Part shown: piece after piece, positions 45,469 through 53,708 of the stretch | Layout: each line of letters starts with the position of its first letter | Numbering within the stretch: position 1 is the first letter of the stretch | Assembly (NCBI GenBank): GCA_016706845.1 | Contig: JADJIV010000008.1 | Span: 85,945 to 149,944, forward strand | Direction of reading: 5' to 3' | DNA from: PNOJ01 sp016706845 | GTDB taxonomy: Bacteria; Krumholzibacteriota; Krumholzibacteriia; LZORAL124-64-63 | Length of the DNA: 64,000 nt | Position numbers and translations under genes: made by a program | Notes under the pieces: generated by a model | Databases searched by the model: none | Seen by the model: the letters and a program-made list of their open reading frames with translations, nothing else | Told to the model about the DNA's origin: nothing

Positions 45469-46874
45469 ATGTCCCAACACCACGTCCCAGCCCGCCCCGA
45501 GGCCAACGTCCTGGCGGGCGATCCCCCGCAGCGCCACCTGCGCGTGCACACGCACCGCAACCTGCGCCTGGCCTCGATCGCGGCCATCGGCTTCGACATG
45601 GACCACACGCTGGCCCTCTACGACCCCCACGTCTTCGAACAGCTCTGCTTCGAGATGGCCGTCGCGCTGCTGGTGGAAGCCAAGGGCTACCCCGCGAGCC
45701 TGCGCGAGGTGACCTACGACCGCACCTCCGTCACGCGCGGCCTGATCGTCGACCGCCGCCTGGGCAACCTGGTGAAGGTGGACGCCTACGGCTACGTGGC
45801 GCGCGTGCGCCACGGCGGGCGGCTGCTGTCGAAGATCGAACGGCGGGAGGCGTACAAGCGCGGGCGCATCCGCCTGAGCCCGGAGCGCTACCGCGTGGTC
45901 GACACGCTCTTCGACCTGCCGGAGGGCTCGCTCTACTCGGCCCTGGTGGCCCTCAAGGACGGGCAGCCCGGGCTGCTGCGCCCGAGCTACAAGATGCTGT
46001 TCGACGACATCCGCGACGCCATCGACACCATCCACCGCGACCGGCTCGCTGAAGCGCCGCATCGCTGGCCGACCTGCCCCGTTCATACTTCGTGCGCGAC
46101 CCCTGCTGGCGCCGACGCTGCGCCGCTTCCGCGACGCGGGCAAGAAGCTGTTCCTGCTCACGAACTCCGAGCCCGACTACACCGGCGCCGTCATGAACTA
46201 CATCCTCGGCGGCGAGGACGGCCCCTGGGACGACAACTTCGATCTGGTCATCTGCAGCGCGCGCAAGCCGGGGTTCTTCCTGCCCAAGGGCAAGGGCGAG
46301 CGCGTCCCGGCCGACACGGTGCCGCACCTGCCGAACCGCCGCGGGCATTGCTTTACCGGGGGCGACGCGTTCTACCTGGAATCGAAGCTCGGTGCGATCG
46401 GCGACGCGATCCTGTACTTCGGCGACCACACCTACGGCGACATCCTGCGCAGCAAGAAGTCGGTCGGCTGGCGCACCGCCATGATCGTGCCCGAAGTGGA
46501 GGAGGAGATCCTCGCCGCGGAACCGCTGCGCGGGACGCTGGCGGACCTCGAGGAGATCGAGGATTCGCTGGAGGACCTGGGGCTGGAGCGCGACCACCTG
46601 CTGTCGGTGTCCGACCACGACCCCGTGGTCGTGCAGGAGCTGCAGGAACGCATCCAGGCCAGCCTGGGGCGGCGGGCCCAGCTGCAGAAGCGGATCGCCG
46701 CCGCCTACAATCCCTGGTGGGGCTCGATCTTCCGCGAGGGGCGGGCGGCCAGCCGCTTCCAGCGCCCAGATCCGCGACGTCGCCTGCATCTACACCAGCC
46801 GCGTCAGCAACCTGTCGCGCTACCCGGTGCAGAAGTTCTTCGCGAGCGCCGGCGAGCGCATGCCGCACGAATAG
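45469..46874 (+). CDS. HAD-family 5'-nucleotidase (cytosolic purine nucleotidase type), four frame breaks
   Basis: About 468 residues of the HAD-IG 5'-nucleotidase family (cN-II like), which dephosphorylates IMP/GMP-type nucleotides. FDMDHTLALYD is the nucleophile motif at ~42, KLFLLTNSEPDYT motif 2 and LYFGDHTYGDILRSKK motifs 3-4. Indels: extra C near 46049, extra T near 46066, missing C near 46103 and extra C near 46758. Reading across them restores a continuous protein ending SAGERMPHE at 46874. ATG 45469 follows ggagaga. Purine salvage links it to adenosine deaminase upstream only loosely. Confidence 0.85.
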
Positions 46875-46892
46875 GGCGCGACGACCCTATTT
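46869..46892. terminator. Short inverted repeat between convergent genes
   Basis: AATAGGG (46870-46876) pairs with CCCTATT (46885-46891) around CGCGACGA, overlapping both stop codons. A weak bidirectional terminator is possible. Confidence 0.45.
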
Positions 46893-48279
46893 CCAATGCT
46901 CGCTCAGGAACTGGTCGACCTCGGGGATGCCGCCCTGGTACACGAGGTACCCGTTGTAGGGCTCCCGCTCGGTGATGTCACGCGCGATCGGCGTCAGCAT
47001 GATCCGCGCGACCTCGGCCGGGTCCTGCGTCTGCCCCAGCGCCCAGCCCAGCTTCATGTAGGCCACCTCGGGCAGCATGTTGGCCGCGGGCACGACGCCC
47101 AGCTCCATGATCTCGCGGCCCGTCTCGTAGACGTACATCTGCACGAAGCCCCAGAGTGTCTGCACGGTCATGTACATCGAGACGCCGGCCCGGTGGGCCC
47201 GCTCCAGCGCGGGGTACAGGGGCCGGTTGACGTGCCCGAGGCCCGTGCCCGCGATGATGATCCCCTTGTAGCCGTGGTCGACCAGGCTGTCGATGATGTC
47301 CGGCTTCATGCCCGGGTAGTAGTACACCAGCGAGACGCGGTCGTCGAAGACGGCCTTGACCGTGACGTCGCGGTCGGCTCGGCGGCGGCGGTAGTCGTTG
47401 CGGAACGGCGTGACGCCGTCCTGGTCGACCTTGCCCGGGGGGTGTCACTCCAGGTTGCGGAAGGTGGAGCGGTACGACGTGCATCTTGCGCACGCGGGTG
47501 CCCTGGTGCAGCAGGCCGTACTGGTCGCTGGTGGGGCCGAACATGCAGACCATCACCTCGGCGAGGTCGCTGGTCGCGGCCGTGCGCGTGGCGTTCATGA
47601 GGTTGATGGCGGCGTCGGAGCTGGGGCGGTCGCTCGAGCGCTGGCTGCCGACCATGACGATCGGCACCGGCGAGCCCTGGACCATGAAGGAGAGGATGGC
47701 CGCGGTGTGGTGCATGGTGTCGGTGCCGTGGCCCACGACGATGCCGTCGACGCCGGCCGCGATCTCGCGCCCGATGGCCTCGGCCAGGCCGATCCACTGC
47801 TCGCGGCTCATGTTCTCGCTGAAGACCCCGTAGAGCTTCTCGGTCTCCAGGTTGCAGACGTCCGCCAGTTCGGGCACCGAGCCGTACAGCTCGCCGGGCG
47901 AGAAGGCGGGGATCACGGCGCCGGTGCGGTAGTCCAGGCGCGAGGCGATCGTCCCGCCGGTGCCCAGCAGCTTCACGCGGGGCTTGCCCTCGGAGTAGGG
48001 GAAGGCCTTCTCCGGGATCTTGTAGTTGGCGACCTTGCGCCCGTGGACCGTGATCTCCTGCATGCCGCCGACGTGCAGGCCGATGTTGTAGCCGGTCGAC
48101 ATCTTCAGCACGACGTGCTCGGGGTCGGCCATTTCGTTGCGCAGCAGGATCAGGCCGCGGAACTCGCCCGGTCGGTGCGGATCGTGACGTCGCTCCACAC
48201 CAGCGCGTCGTACTTCTTCAGCACGGCCAGCGCCGGGTCGCAGGTAGCCCTTGCAGTCCTCGTTGCCGTTCCCGCTCAC
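46887..48279 (-). CDS. gatD: Glu-tRNA(Gln) amidotransferase subunit D, archaeal type (several breaks)
   Basis: GatD is the asparaginase-like subunit that frees ammonia from glutamine for GatE. The N-terminal Tudor-like part (KGYL..., FRGLILLRNEMADPEHVVLKMSTGYNIG) followed by the asparaginase core LLGTGGTIASRLDY, GIVVGHGTDTMHHTAA and NLMNATRTAA is diagnostic of GatD, as plain asparaginases lack the N-domain. The C-terminal part (YYYPGMKPDIIDSL..., AGTGLGHV, VYQGGIPEVDQFLS) is intact. Breaks: near 48240, 48170 and 47475, plus an in-frame TGA at 47447-47445 where a Trp codon would fit. GTG 48279 overlaps the gatE stop (GTGA). Confidence 0.88.
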
Positions 48280-50085
48280 GACGTCGCCTCCTCGGCCCAG
48301 GCGGCCGCCTGGCGTCCCGACACCCGGCCGCGCAGGGCGGGCATCACCCGGCCCATGACCGTGCGCAGCCGCGGCCCGGACTCCGCCGGCAGGCCGGCGG
48401 GAAGCCCGGCCAGGGCCGCGTCGAAGGCCGCGCGGGCGTCCGCCGGCGGCAGCGCGGCGACGGGCTCGCCGTCCGACCACCAGATCCCCTCGGGCAGCAC
48501 GCGGCCGCGCGCTATTAGCTCGTCCGGGGCCCGTTCCCACCAGGGACCCGCCGCGGCCAGGCTCGAGGGCCGCGGCAGGTCGCGGTCGAGCAGCAGCGAG
48601 GCGAGACCGGTCGCCGACAGCGGGCCGTCGCCGAGGCGCGGCTGCAGGTGCGCGTAGAGGGTCCAGGCCGGGTGCAGGGCCAGCCTGCCGGACAGGTCCT
48701 CGCCCACGCCGTCGCGCTGCAGGCGGGCCAGGCGCTCCCAGGGCGGCGGCGGCAGGTCGGCCGCGAGACGCTGCAGGCGCTGCGCTCCCAGCACGACGGG
48801 GGGCAGGTCGGTGTCGGGGTACATGCGGCTGGGACCGGGCAGCACCCGCTCGAAGCCCGTGGTGTCGTCGGGCAGGGCCTGGCGCGTCTCTTCGGGCACG
48901 CCCACGCACGCCTCGCGCGCCCGCAGCAGGATCTCGCTCGCGGCGGTGCGCACGTCCTGCTCGTCGCCCCAGACCACCATGATCGGCGTGTCGCGCCCGA
49001 CGCCGCAGGCGCGTTCGATGCGGCCCCACTCGGCCGACGAGAGCGTCGGGATCTCGCTCGTCGAGCAGACGATGTTCGGCAGCGTGTCGATGCAGGCGAC
49101 CACGCGCACGCGGTCGGAGAATTCCTTCAGGAAGCGCGTGTGGGGCTGCGTCGGCGTGGACATGAGCCCCTCGAAGCCGGGCAGCGGCACGGCCGCGGCG
49201 CGGGCGCCGGCCGTGATCGCGCCGCGCAGGTAGCCGCCCTCGGCGCCCTGCACGATGGCCGTGACGTCGCGCGAGGCGTCCGGCAGGGATTCCGCGGTCA
49301 CGCCGCGCTCGCGCAGGACGTCGCGGATGGCCAGCAGGCTGCGCTGGCGCAGGGCCTCGTTGTGCACCAGCCGCGGGATGCGCTTGATGCTCGGGACGCC
49401 CTTGATCTCGACGCGGGAGCCGCCGCGGATGCTCACGTTCACGTCCTGCCGCGCCGCGCCGACGCCCGTGCGCACCAGGCCGCTGGCCCGCGCCAGGCGG
49501 CGCAGCGCGTCGCAGACGGCGGCCACGTCCCAGGGGGTGTGCATGTCCGGGTCGGTGACGGTCTCGATCAGGGGCATGCCGAGCCGGTCGGTGCGGTAGA
49601 CGCGGGAGTGACCGCGGTCGCTGACCTCGCGGCAGGAGTCCTCCTCGATGGACAGCTGGCGGATCCCGATGCGCCGCCCGCGGTAGGGGACCGCGCCCTG
49701 GACGCCGATGATCGTCGTGCGCTGGAAGCCCGTGGGGATGCTGCCGTCGAGGTACTGCTTGCGTGCGATGTGGATCTCGTCGACCACCTGCAGGCCGAGC
49801 ATCAGCGAGACCCGCACCGCGATGTCGAGCGCCTCGGGGTTCATCTCGAAGGGCGGGGCGTCGTCCATCTCGTAGGTGCAGACCGTCTCGTAATTGATCT
49901 GGTAGATGATCTCTTTCTTGGTTTTGAACTCCATCAGCGCGGTGCCGTCGTAGTCCCCCATCTCGCTGAGGGTCGGGCGCATGTGGCGCAGGATCTCGGC
50001 GTGGTGCTCGGTGGTGTACCTGCTAGGCTCCCAGGACGGGCAGCGGGGCGCCCTGCAGGGGATCGTAGCGGGAGACGTCGTTCAT
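48276..50085 (-). CDS. gatE: Glu-tRNA(Gln) amidotransferase subunit E, archaeal type (N-terminal deletion)
   Basis: GatE is a GatB-related kinase/amidotransferase that turns Glu-tRNA(Gln) into Gln-tRNA(Gln). Evidence: MRPTLSEMGDYDG, EMDDAPPFEMN, YLDGSIPTGFQRT, DRLGMPLIET, ARQDVNVSI with EIKGVPSIKRIP, the AspRS-like insertion (IMVVWGDEQDVRTAASEIL, REACVGVPEETR) that separates GatE from GatB, and GPSRMYPDTDLPP. The C-terminus has a YqeY-like helical domain. The start MNDVSRYDPLQGAPLPVLGA at ATG 50085 is read into a TAG (50025-50023). About 35 residues including the expected GLEVHQQL motif are missing before RYTTEHHAEILRH, with a frame change near 50022. Confidence 0.88.
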
Positions 50086-50131
50086 GGGCGTCCTGTGCGG
50101 CTGGAGTGGAGGGAACGTGCGGCGCGGGACC

Positions 50132-50160
50132 AATATAGGGGGCGCGTTGCGGGGGGCCAA
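50132..50160 (-). promoter_or_regulatory. Candidate promoter of gatE-gatD
   Basis: On the minus strand TTGGCC (50160-50155) and TATATT (50137-50132) are spaced by 17 nt, 46 nt before the gatE start. Confidence 0.65.
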
Positions 50161-50180
50161 CGTTGTTTTCCCTTCGGCAG

Positions 50181-50207
50181 GCAGGTTGTGAAATCCCGTC
50201 AACCTGC
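50181..50207. promoter_or_regulatory. Inverted repeat, candidate Rex operator
   Basis: GCAGGTTG (50181-50188) and CAACCTGC (50200-50207) flank TGAAATCCCGT. The inner TTGTGAAAT...TCAA resembles the Rex consensus TTGTGA-N6-TCACAA but is one base shorter and imperfect on the right. It lies just before the rex -35 box and between divergent gatE and rex. Confidence 0.45.
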
Positions 50208-50210
50208 TTC

Positions 50211-50240
50211 TTGACGGGCTTTGGCGGGTGGGAGTAGATT
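50211..50240 (+). promoter_or_regulatory. Candidate promoter of rex
   Basis: TTGACG (50211-50216) and TAGATT (50235-50240), spacer 18 nt, ~75 nt before the start codon. Confidence 0.65.
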
Positions 50241-50315
50241 AGTCCTGTCAAAGACCTAACATGATCGGGCAGGGACCGTTCGGCGCGGTGGCGCATTTTG
50301 CGAAGGGAGATCCCG

Positions 50316-50990
50316 GTGAGGGTCGTCAACACCAAGGGCAAGAAGTTCCGCGTCCCGGACGCCACCATCCTGCGTCTGCCTCTGTACCTGGACAAGCTCA
50401 TCCTGCTGCAGCAGGCGGGCGTCAAGGAAGTCTCCTCGCGACAGCTCGCGACCTCCCTGGACATCAAGGCCAGCCAGCTGCGGCACGATTTCCACTACTT
50501 CGGGGGCTTCAGCAAGCCGGGCCGCCCCTACCAGGTGGACAAGCTGGTCCCGGCCCTCGAGGAGATCATCGGGGTCGACGTCCCGGTGCCCATGATCATC
50601 GTGGGGGCCGGCCATCTCGGCCAGGGCTTGGCCAACTACCGCAACTTCGAGCGCCTGGGTTTCCCGCTGCGGGGGATCTTCGACGTGGATCCGAAACTCG
50701 TGGGCCTGGAGATCCGGGGCGTGCCGATCCGGCCGCTGTCCGAGATGACGGCCTTCGTGAAGGAGCACGGCATCAAGGTCGGCGTTTTGACCGTGCCGGT
50801 GAACGTCGCCCAGGACGTCGCCAACCAGATGGTCGCCGCCGGCGTGGTCGGCGTCTGGAACTTCACGCCGACCGACATCCGCACCCCGCCGCAGGTCATC
50901 GTGCGCAACGAGCGCCTGGCGGTGGGACTGATGTGCCTGAGCTTCAAGACCAAGCGGATCGGCCAGACCGAAGAGCTCAAGGGAGACTGA
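50316..50990 (+). CDS. rex: Redox-sensing transcriptional repressor Rex
   Basis: A ~224-residue NAD(H)-sensing repressor that releases DNA when NADH rises, controlling fermentation and respiration genes. The winged-helix part has KEVSSRQLATSLDIKASQLRHDF with HYFGGFSKPGRPY. The Rossmann domain has IIVGAGHLGQGLANY at ~95 and FDVDPKLVG. GTG 50316 after gaagggaga is preferred; upstream TTG 50298 is possible. An inverted repeat and promoter upstream suggest autoregulation. Confidence 0.94.
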   Translation: MRVVNTKGKKFRVPDATILRLPLYLDKLILLQQAGVKEVSSRQLATSLDIKASQLRHDFHYFGGFSKPGRPYQVDKLVPALEEIIGVDVPVPMIIVGAGHLGQGLANYRNFERLGFPLRGIFDVDPKLVGLEIRGVPIRPLSEMTAFVKEHGIKVGVLTVPVNVAQDVANQMVAAGVVGVWNFTPTDIRTPPQVIVRNERLAVGLMCLSFKTKRIGQTEELKGD

Positions 50991-50999
50991 TCCCGCCGC

Positions 51000-52001
51000 T
51001 CACCAGCGGATCAGGTTGGCGCCCCAGGTGAATCCCGACCCGAACGCCACCAGCACCAGCAGGTCGCCGCGGGCGAGCCTGCCCTCGCGCGTCGCCTCGC
51101 TCAAGGCGATGGGGATCGACGCCGCCGTCGTGTTGCCGTAGCGCTGGATGTTGCTGAAGACCTGCTCCGGCGCCAGTTCGAAGCGTTTGGCCACGGCCTC
51201 GGTGATGCGCAGGTTGGCCTGGTGGGGGATGACCAGCTTGACGTCCTGCTTCGCGACCCCTCCCGCGTCGAGCACTTCCTGGATCGCCTCGCAGAAGCGC
51301 CGCACGGCGTGCGTGTAGACGGCCCGGCCGTTCATGTGCGGGTAGTGCCGCCCCTCGGCGATCTGCGCGGCCGTGATGCGGCCCGGCTGGCTGCCCGACG
51401 GCAGCTCGCACCACAGCTCGCGGGCGAACTCGCCCTGGCTGTGCAGGACGCTGGCCAGCACGTCGCCCGGCCCCTCGCCCGCTTCGGTCGCCCGCAGGAC
51501 GGCGGCGCCGGCCCCGTCGCCGAACAGCACGGCGATGTCGCGGCCGCGGTCGGTGAGGTCCATCGACGTGGAGTGGATCTCCGTGCCGACGACCAGCACG
51601 GTGCGCGCGAAACCGGCCTTGATGTAGGCGGCGGCCGTGGCCACGCCGTAGACGAAGCCCGTGCACTGGTTGCGCAGGTCCATGGCGCCGACTGTCCGGG
51701 CTCCCAGCGCGCGTTGCAGCAGCACGCCGTTGCCGGGGAAGAAGCAGTCGGGATTGAGCGTCGCGCAGATGATCAGGTCGAGCTCCCCGGCCTCGATGCC
51801 CGCGTCCTGCAGCGCCATCCGCGACGCGCCGGCGGCGAGGTCGTCGAGGGTGGTCCCCGGGGTGATCCAGCGCCGTTCGCGGATGCCCGTGCGCTCGGCG
51901 ATCCACTCGTCGCTGGTGTCCATCATCCGCGCGAGGTCGTGGTTGGTCACGACGCGTTCCGGCACGTAGTGCCCCGTCCCGATCACCTTGACACAGGTCA
52001 C
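51000..52001 (-). CDS. fabH: 3-oxoacyl-ACP synthase III (KAS III)
   Basis: A 333-residue thiolase-fold enzyme that condenses acetyl-CoA with malonyl-ACP to start fatty acid synthesis. The triad is Cys113 (RNQCTGF), His in IPHQANLRI and Asn in YGNTTAASIP. DEWIAERTGIRERR is the usual N-terminal signature. No other fab genes adjoin, so it may serve a special lipid or primer. GTG 52001 is preceded by gggagg. It lies 15 nt downstream of the SPOR gene. Confidence 0.93.
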   Translation of the reverse strand: MTCVKVIGTGHYVPERVVTNHDLARMMDTSDEWIAERTGIRERRWITPGTTLDDLAAGASRMALQDAGIEAGELDLIICATLNPDCFFPGNGVLLQRALGARTVGAMDLRNQCTGFVYGVATAAAYIKAGFARTVLVVGTEIHSTSMDLTDRGRDIAVLFGDGAGAAVLRATEAGEGPGDVLASVLHSQGEFARELWCELPSGSQPGRITAAQIAEGRHYPHMNGRAVYTHAVRRFCEAIQEVLDAGGVAKQDVKLVIPHQANLRITEAVAKRFELAPEQVFSNIQRYGNTTAASIPIALSEATREGRLARGDLLVLVAFGSGFTWGANLIRW

Positions 52002-52016
52002 GTCCTGCCTCCCGGT

Positions 52017-52838
52017 TCAGCGGCTCGTGATCTTGAGATCGCGGCCCAGGTCGGCCGCGTGCGCGGCGGCCCAGGCGGCGGCTTCGGCTTCACTGCGGAA
52101 CCAGGCCACGCGGACGCGCGTGAGCGAAGCCCCGCCGGCCGTCCTGACGGTCTCGGTCTCGATCCGGTGCCCGGCCGAGCGCAGCCGGGTCACCAGTTCC
52201 TGCGCGTTGGCCGGCTGGCCGAAAGCCCCGAGCTGGATCGCCCAGTCGCCCGAGGCGCCCGGAGGCACGGTCGCCGTGCCGGCGGGAGTGGCCGCCGCCG
52301 CGGCTGCGGCCGGATCCTGCGCGGTCGTTTCGTCGCCGGCCGCGGCCCGGTTCGCGGCGCCGCCCGGCGCCGCCCGGCCGCCGGGTGTCTCGGGGACCAC
52401 GGCGGGGGCTTCCTGCGCCAGGTCCACGTCCCCGCTGACGGGGCGGCCCGAATCGGAGGCCAGACCCGGGTCGTAGGCCAGACCCGGGGAGTCCGTGGTG
52501 ACGACCGAAGTCTGCTCGCCCACCGGCGGCGGTAGCTCGAACCCGCCGCGCGGCCAGAAGACGAAGGCCACCATGGCCACCAGCGCGACCACCACCACGG
52601 CCAGCAGGCCGCGGCCGCTGCGGCCGCCGCGGCGGCGCACCCCGGTCACCGGCGCCGTTGTCCGCCAGGGACCGTCGTCATCGCCAGTGTCATCGCCGTC
52701 GGGGAAATCCCCCGGTTCCCCGGCGGGCGCGGGGGACTCGTCGTCGTGCGCTGCGGGGAGGCGCTCGTCGGCCCGGTTCAGGAACTCCAGGTCGCGGTCC
52801 TCATCGTCGTCGTCGTCGCGGCGCCGGTCGTCGAACAT
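52017..52838 (-). CDS. Membrane-anchored SPOR-domain protein
   Basis: 273 residues: an acidic cytoplasmic N-terminus (MFDDRRRDDDDDEDRD...), one transmembrane helix near residue 100-117 (GLLAVVVVALVAMVAFVFW), a long Ala/Pro-rich periplasmic linker, and a C-terminal SPOR domain (~200-273: WAIQLGAFGQPANAQELVTRL, RVRVAWFRSEAEA). SPOR domains bind denuded glycan strands at division sites, so a septal or cell-wall role is likely. The start ATG 52838 follows ggagg. Co-directional with fabH. Confidence 0.88.
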   Translation of the reverse strand: MFDDRRRDDDDDEDRDLEFLNRADERLPAAHDDESPAPAGEPGDFPDGDDTGDDDGPWRTTAPVTGVRRRGGRSGRGLLAVVVVALVAMVAFVFWPRGGFELPPPVGEQTSVVTTDSPGLAYDPGLASDSGRPVSGDVDLAQEAPAVVPETPGGRAAPGGAANRAAAGDETTAQDPAAAAAAATPAGTATVPPGASGDWAIQLGAFGQPANAQELVTRLRSAGHRIETETVRTAGGASLTRVRVAWFRSEAEAAAWAAAHAADLGRDLKITSR

Positions 52839-52877
52839 CGCGCAGCCTCCGGTCGTTCGGGAAACGGTCCGGGCGCG

Positions 52878-52907
52878 AGTATAGGCGGCGGGGGGCGGGC
52901 CGCACAA
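52878..52907 (-). promoter_or_regulatory. Candidate promoter of the SPOR-fabH unit
   Basis: On the minus strand TTGTGC (52907-52902) and TATACT (52883-52878), spacer 18 nt, 40 nt before the start. Confidence 0.65.
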
Positions 52908-52946
52908 GCAGGGAACGGGCCGCCCGGCGGACCGACCGACGCGCGC

Positions 52947-52975
52947 TTGCGCCCCCGCGGCGAGCCGCCTATGAT
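52947..52975 (+). promoter_or_regulatory. Candidate promoter of the HAD-YgfK-like-phosphomutase operon
   Basis: TTGCGC (52947-52952) and TATGAT (52970-52975), spacer 17 nt, ~18 nt before the ATG at 52994. Confidence 0.65.
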
Positions 52976-52993
52976 CGCTCCCGGGAGGAACGC

Positions 52994-53708
52994 ATGAGCC
53001 GCCAGCAGCGCCGACGTCGCCGGGCCGAGGCCTTCATCTTCGACCTCGACGGCACGCTCGTCGATTCGGGCCGCGATCTTGCCTTTTCGGCCAATTTCGT
53101 GCGCGCCCGCTACGGTCTGCCGGAACTCCCGGAGCAGGTCGTCGTGTCCTTCGTGGGCGACGGCGTGGGCAAGCTCGTCGAACGCGCGCTCGCCGACCTG
53201 GACGGCCCGTCCGCCGACGAGCGCAGGGCCGAAGGCCTGCAGGCGTTCCTCGACCACCACGACCGCCACTGCCTCGACCACAGCCGCCTCTACCCCGGCG
53301 TGCTGCAGACGCTGCGCGGATTCGCCGGCTTTCCCCTGATGGTGGCCACGAACAAGTCCCGCCGCTTCGCCGAGAAGGTGCTGGCGGGCCTGCACGTCGA
53401 CAGCGCCTGCCGGCGCGTGGTGTGCGGCGACGACGTGGCGCGCCGCCAAGCCCGACCCCGAGGCGCTGGCGCTCTGCCTGGCCGGCCTGGACGTCGATCC
53501 GGGCGAGGTGGCCATGGTCGGGGACGGGATCAACGACGTGCTGGCGGCCCGCGCCCTGGGCTGCACGTCCGTAGGCTGCGCATTCGGCCTGACCGCGCGG
53601 GTCCGGCTGCTCGCCGCCGGTCCGGACCTCGTGCTGGAATCCTTCGGCGAACTCGCCGACCATTTCGTCGCCCGGCGCACCCCCGCACCCCGGAAGGCAC
53701 GCCCATGA
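52994..53708 (+). CDS. HAD-superfamily phosphatase, phosphoglycolate phosphatase-like (one frameshift)
   Basis: About 238 residues. Motif I FIFDLDGTLVDSGRDLA near residue 15, motif II FPLMVATNKSRR, motif III Lys in KPDPEALALC and motif IV VAMVGDGINDVLAAR show a Gph-type HAD fold. Likely substrates are 2-phosphoglycolate or a sugar phosphate. An extra C near 53445 (GCGCGCCGCCAAG) shifts the frame. It is first in an operon and overlaps the next start by ATGA. Confidence 0.87.

Noticed and set aside
47445..47447. UGA recoded as tryptophan or selenocysteine
   Set aside because: Many intact genes here end in TGA, and no selenocysteine-insertion-like hairpin or selenoprotein family is evident at this site.
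48276..50085. Calling the gene gatB of a GatCAB system
   Set aside because: The AspRS-like insertion and the adjacent GatD-type asparaginase with its N-terminal domain mark it as GatE; no gatA or gatC is present.
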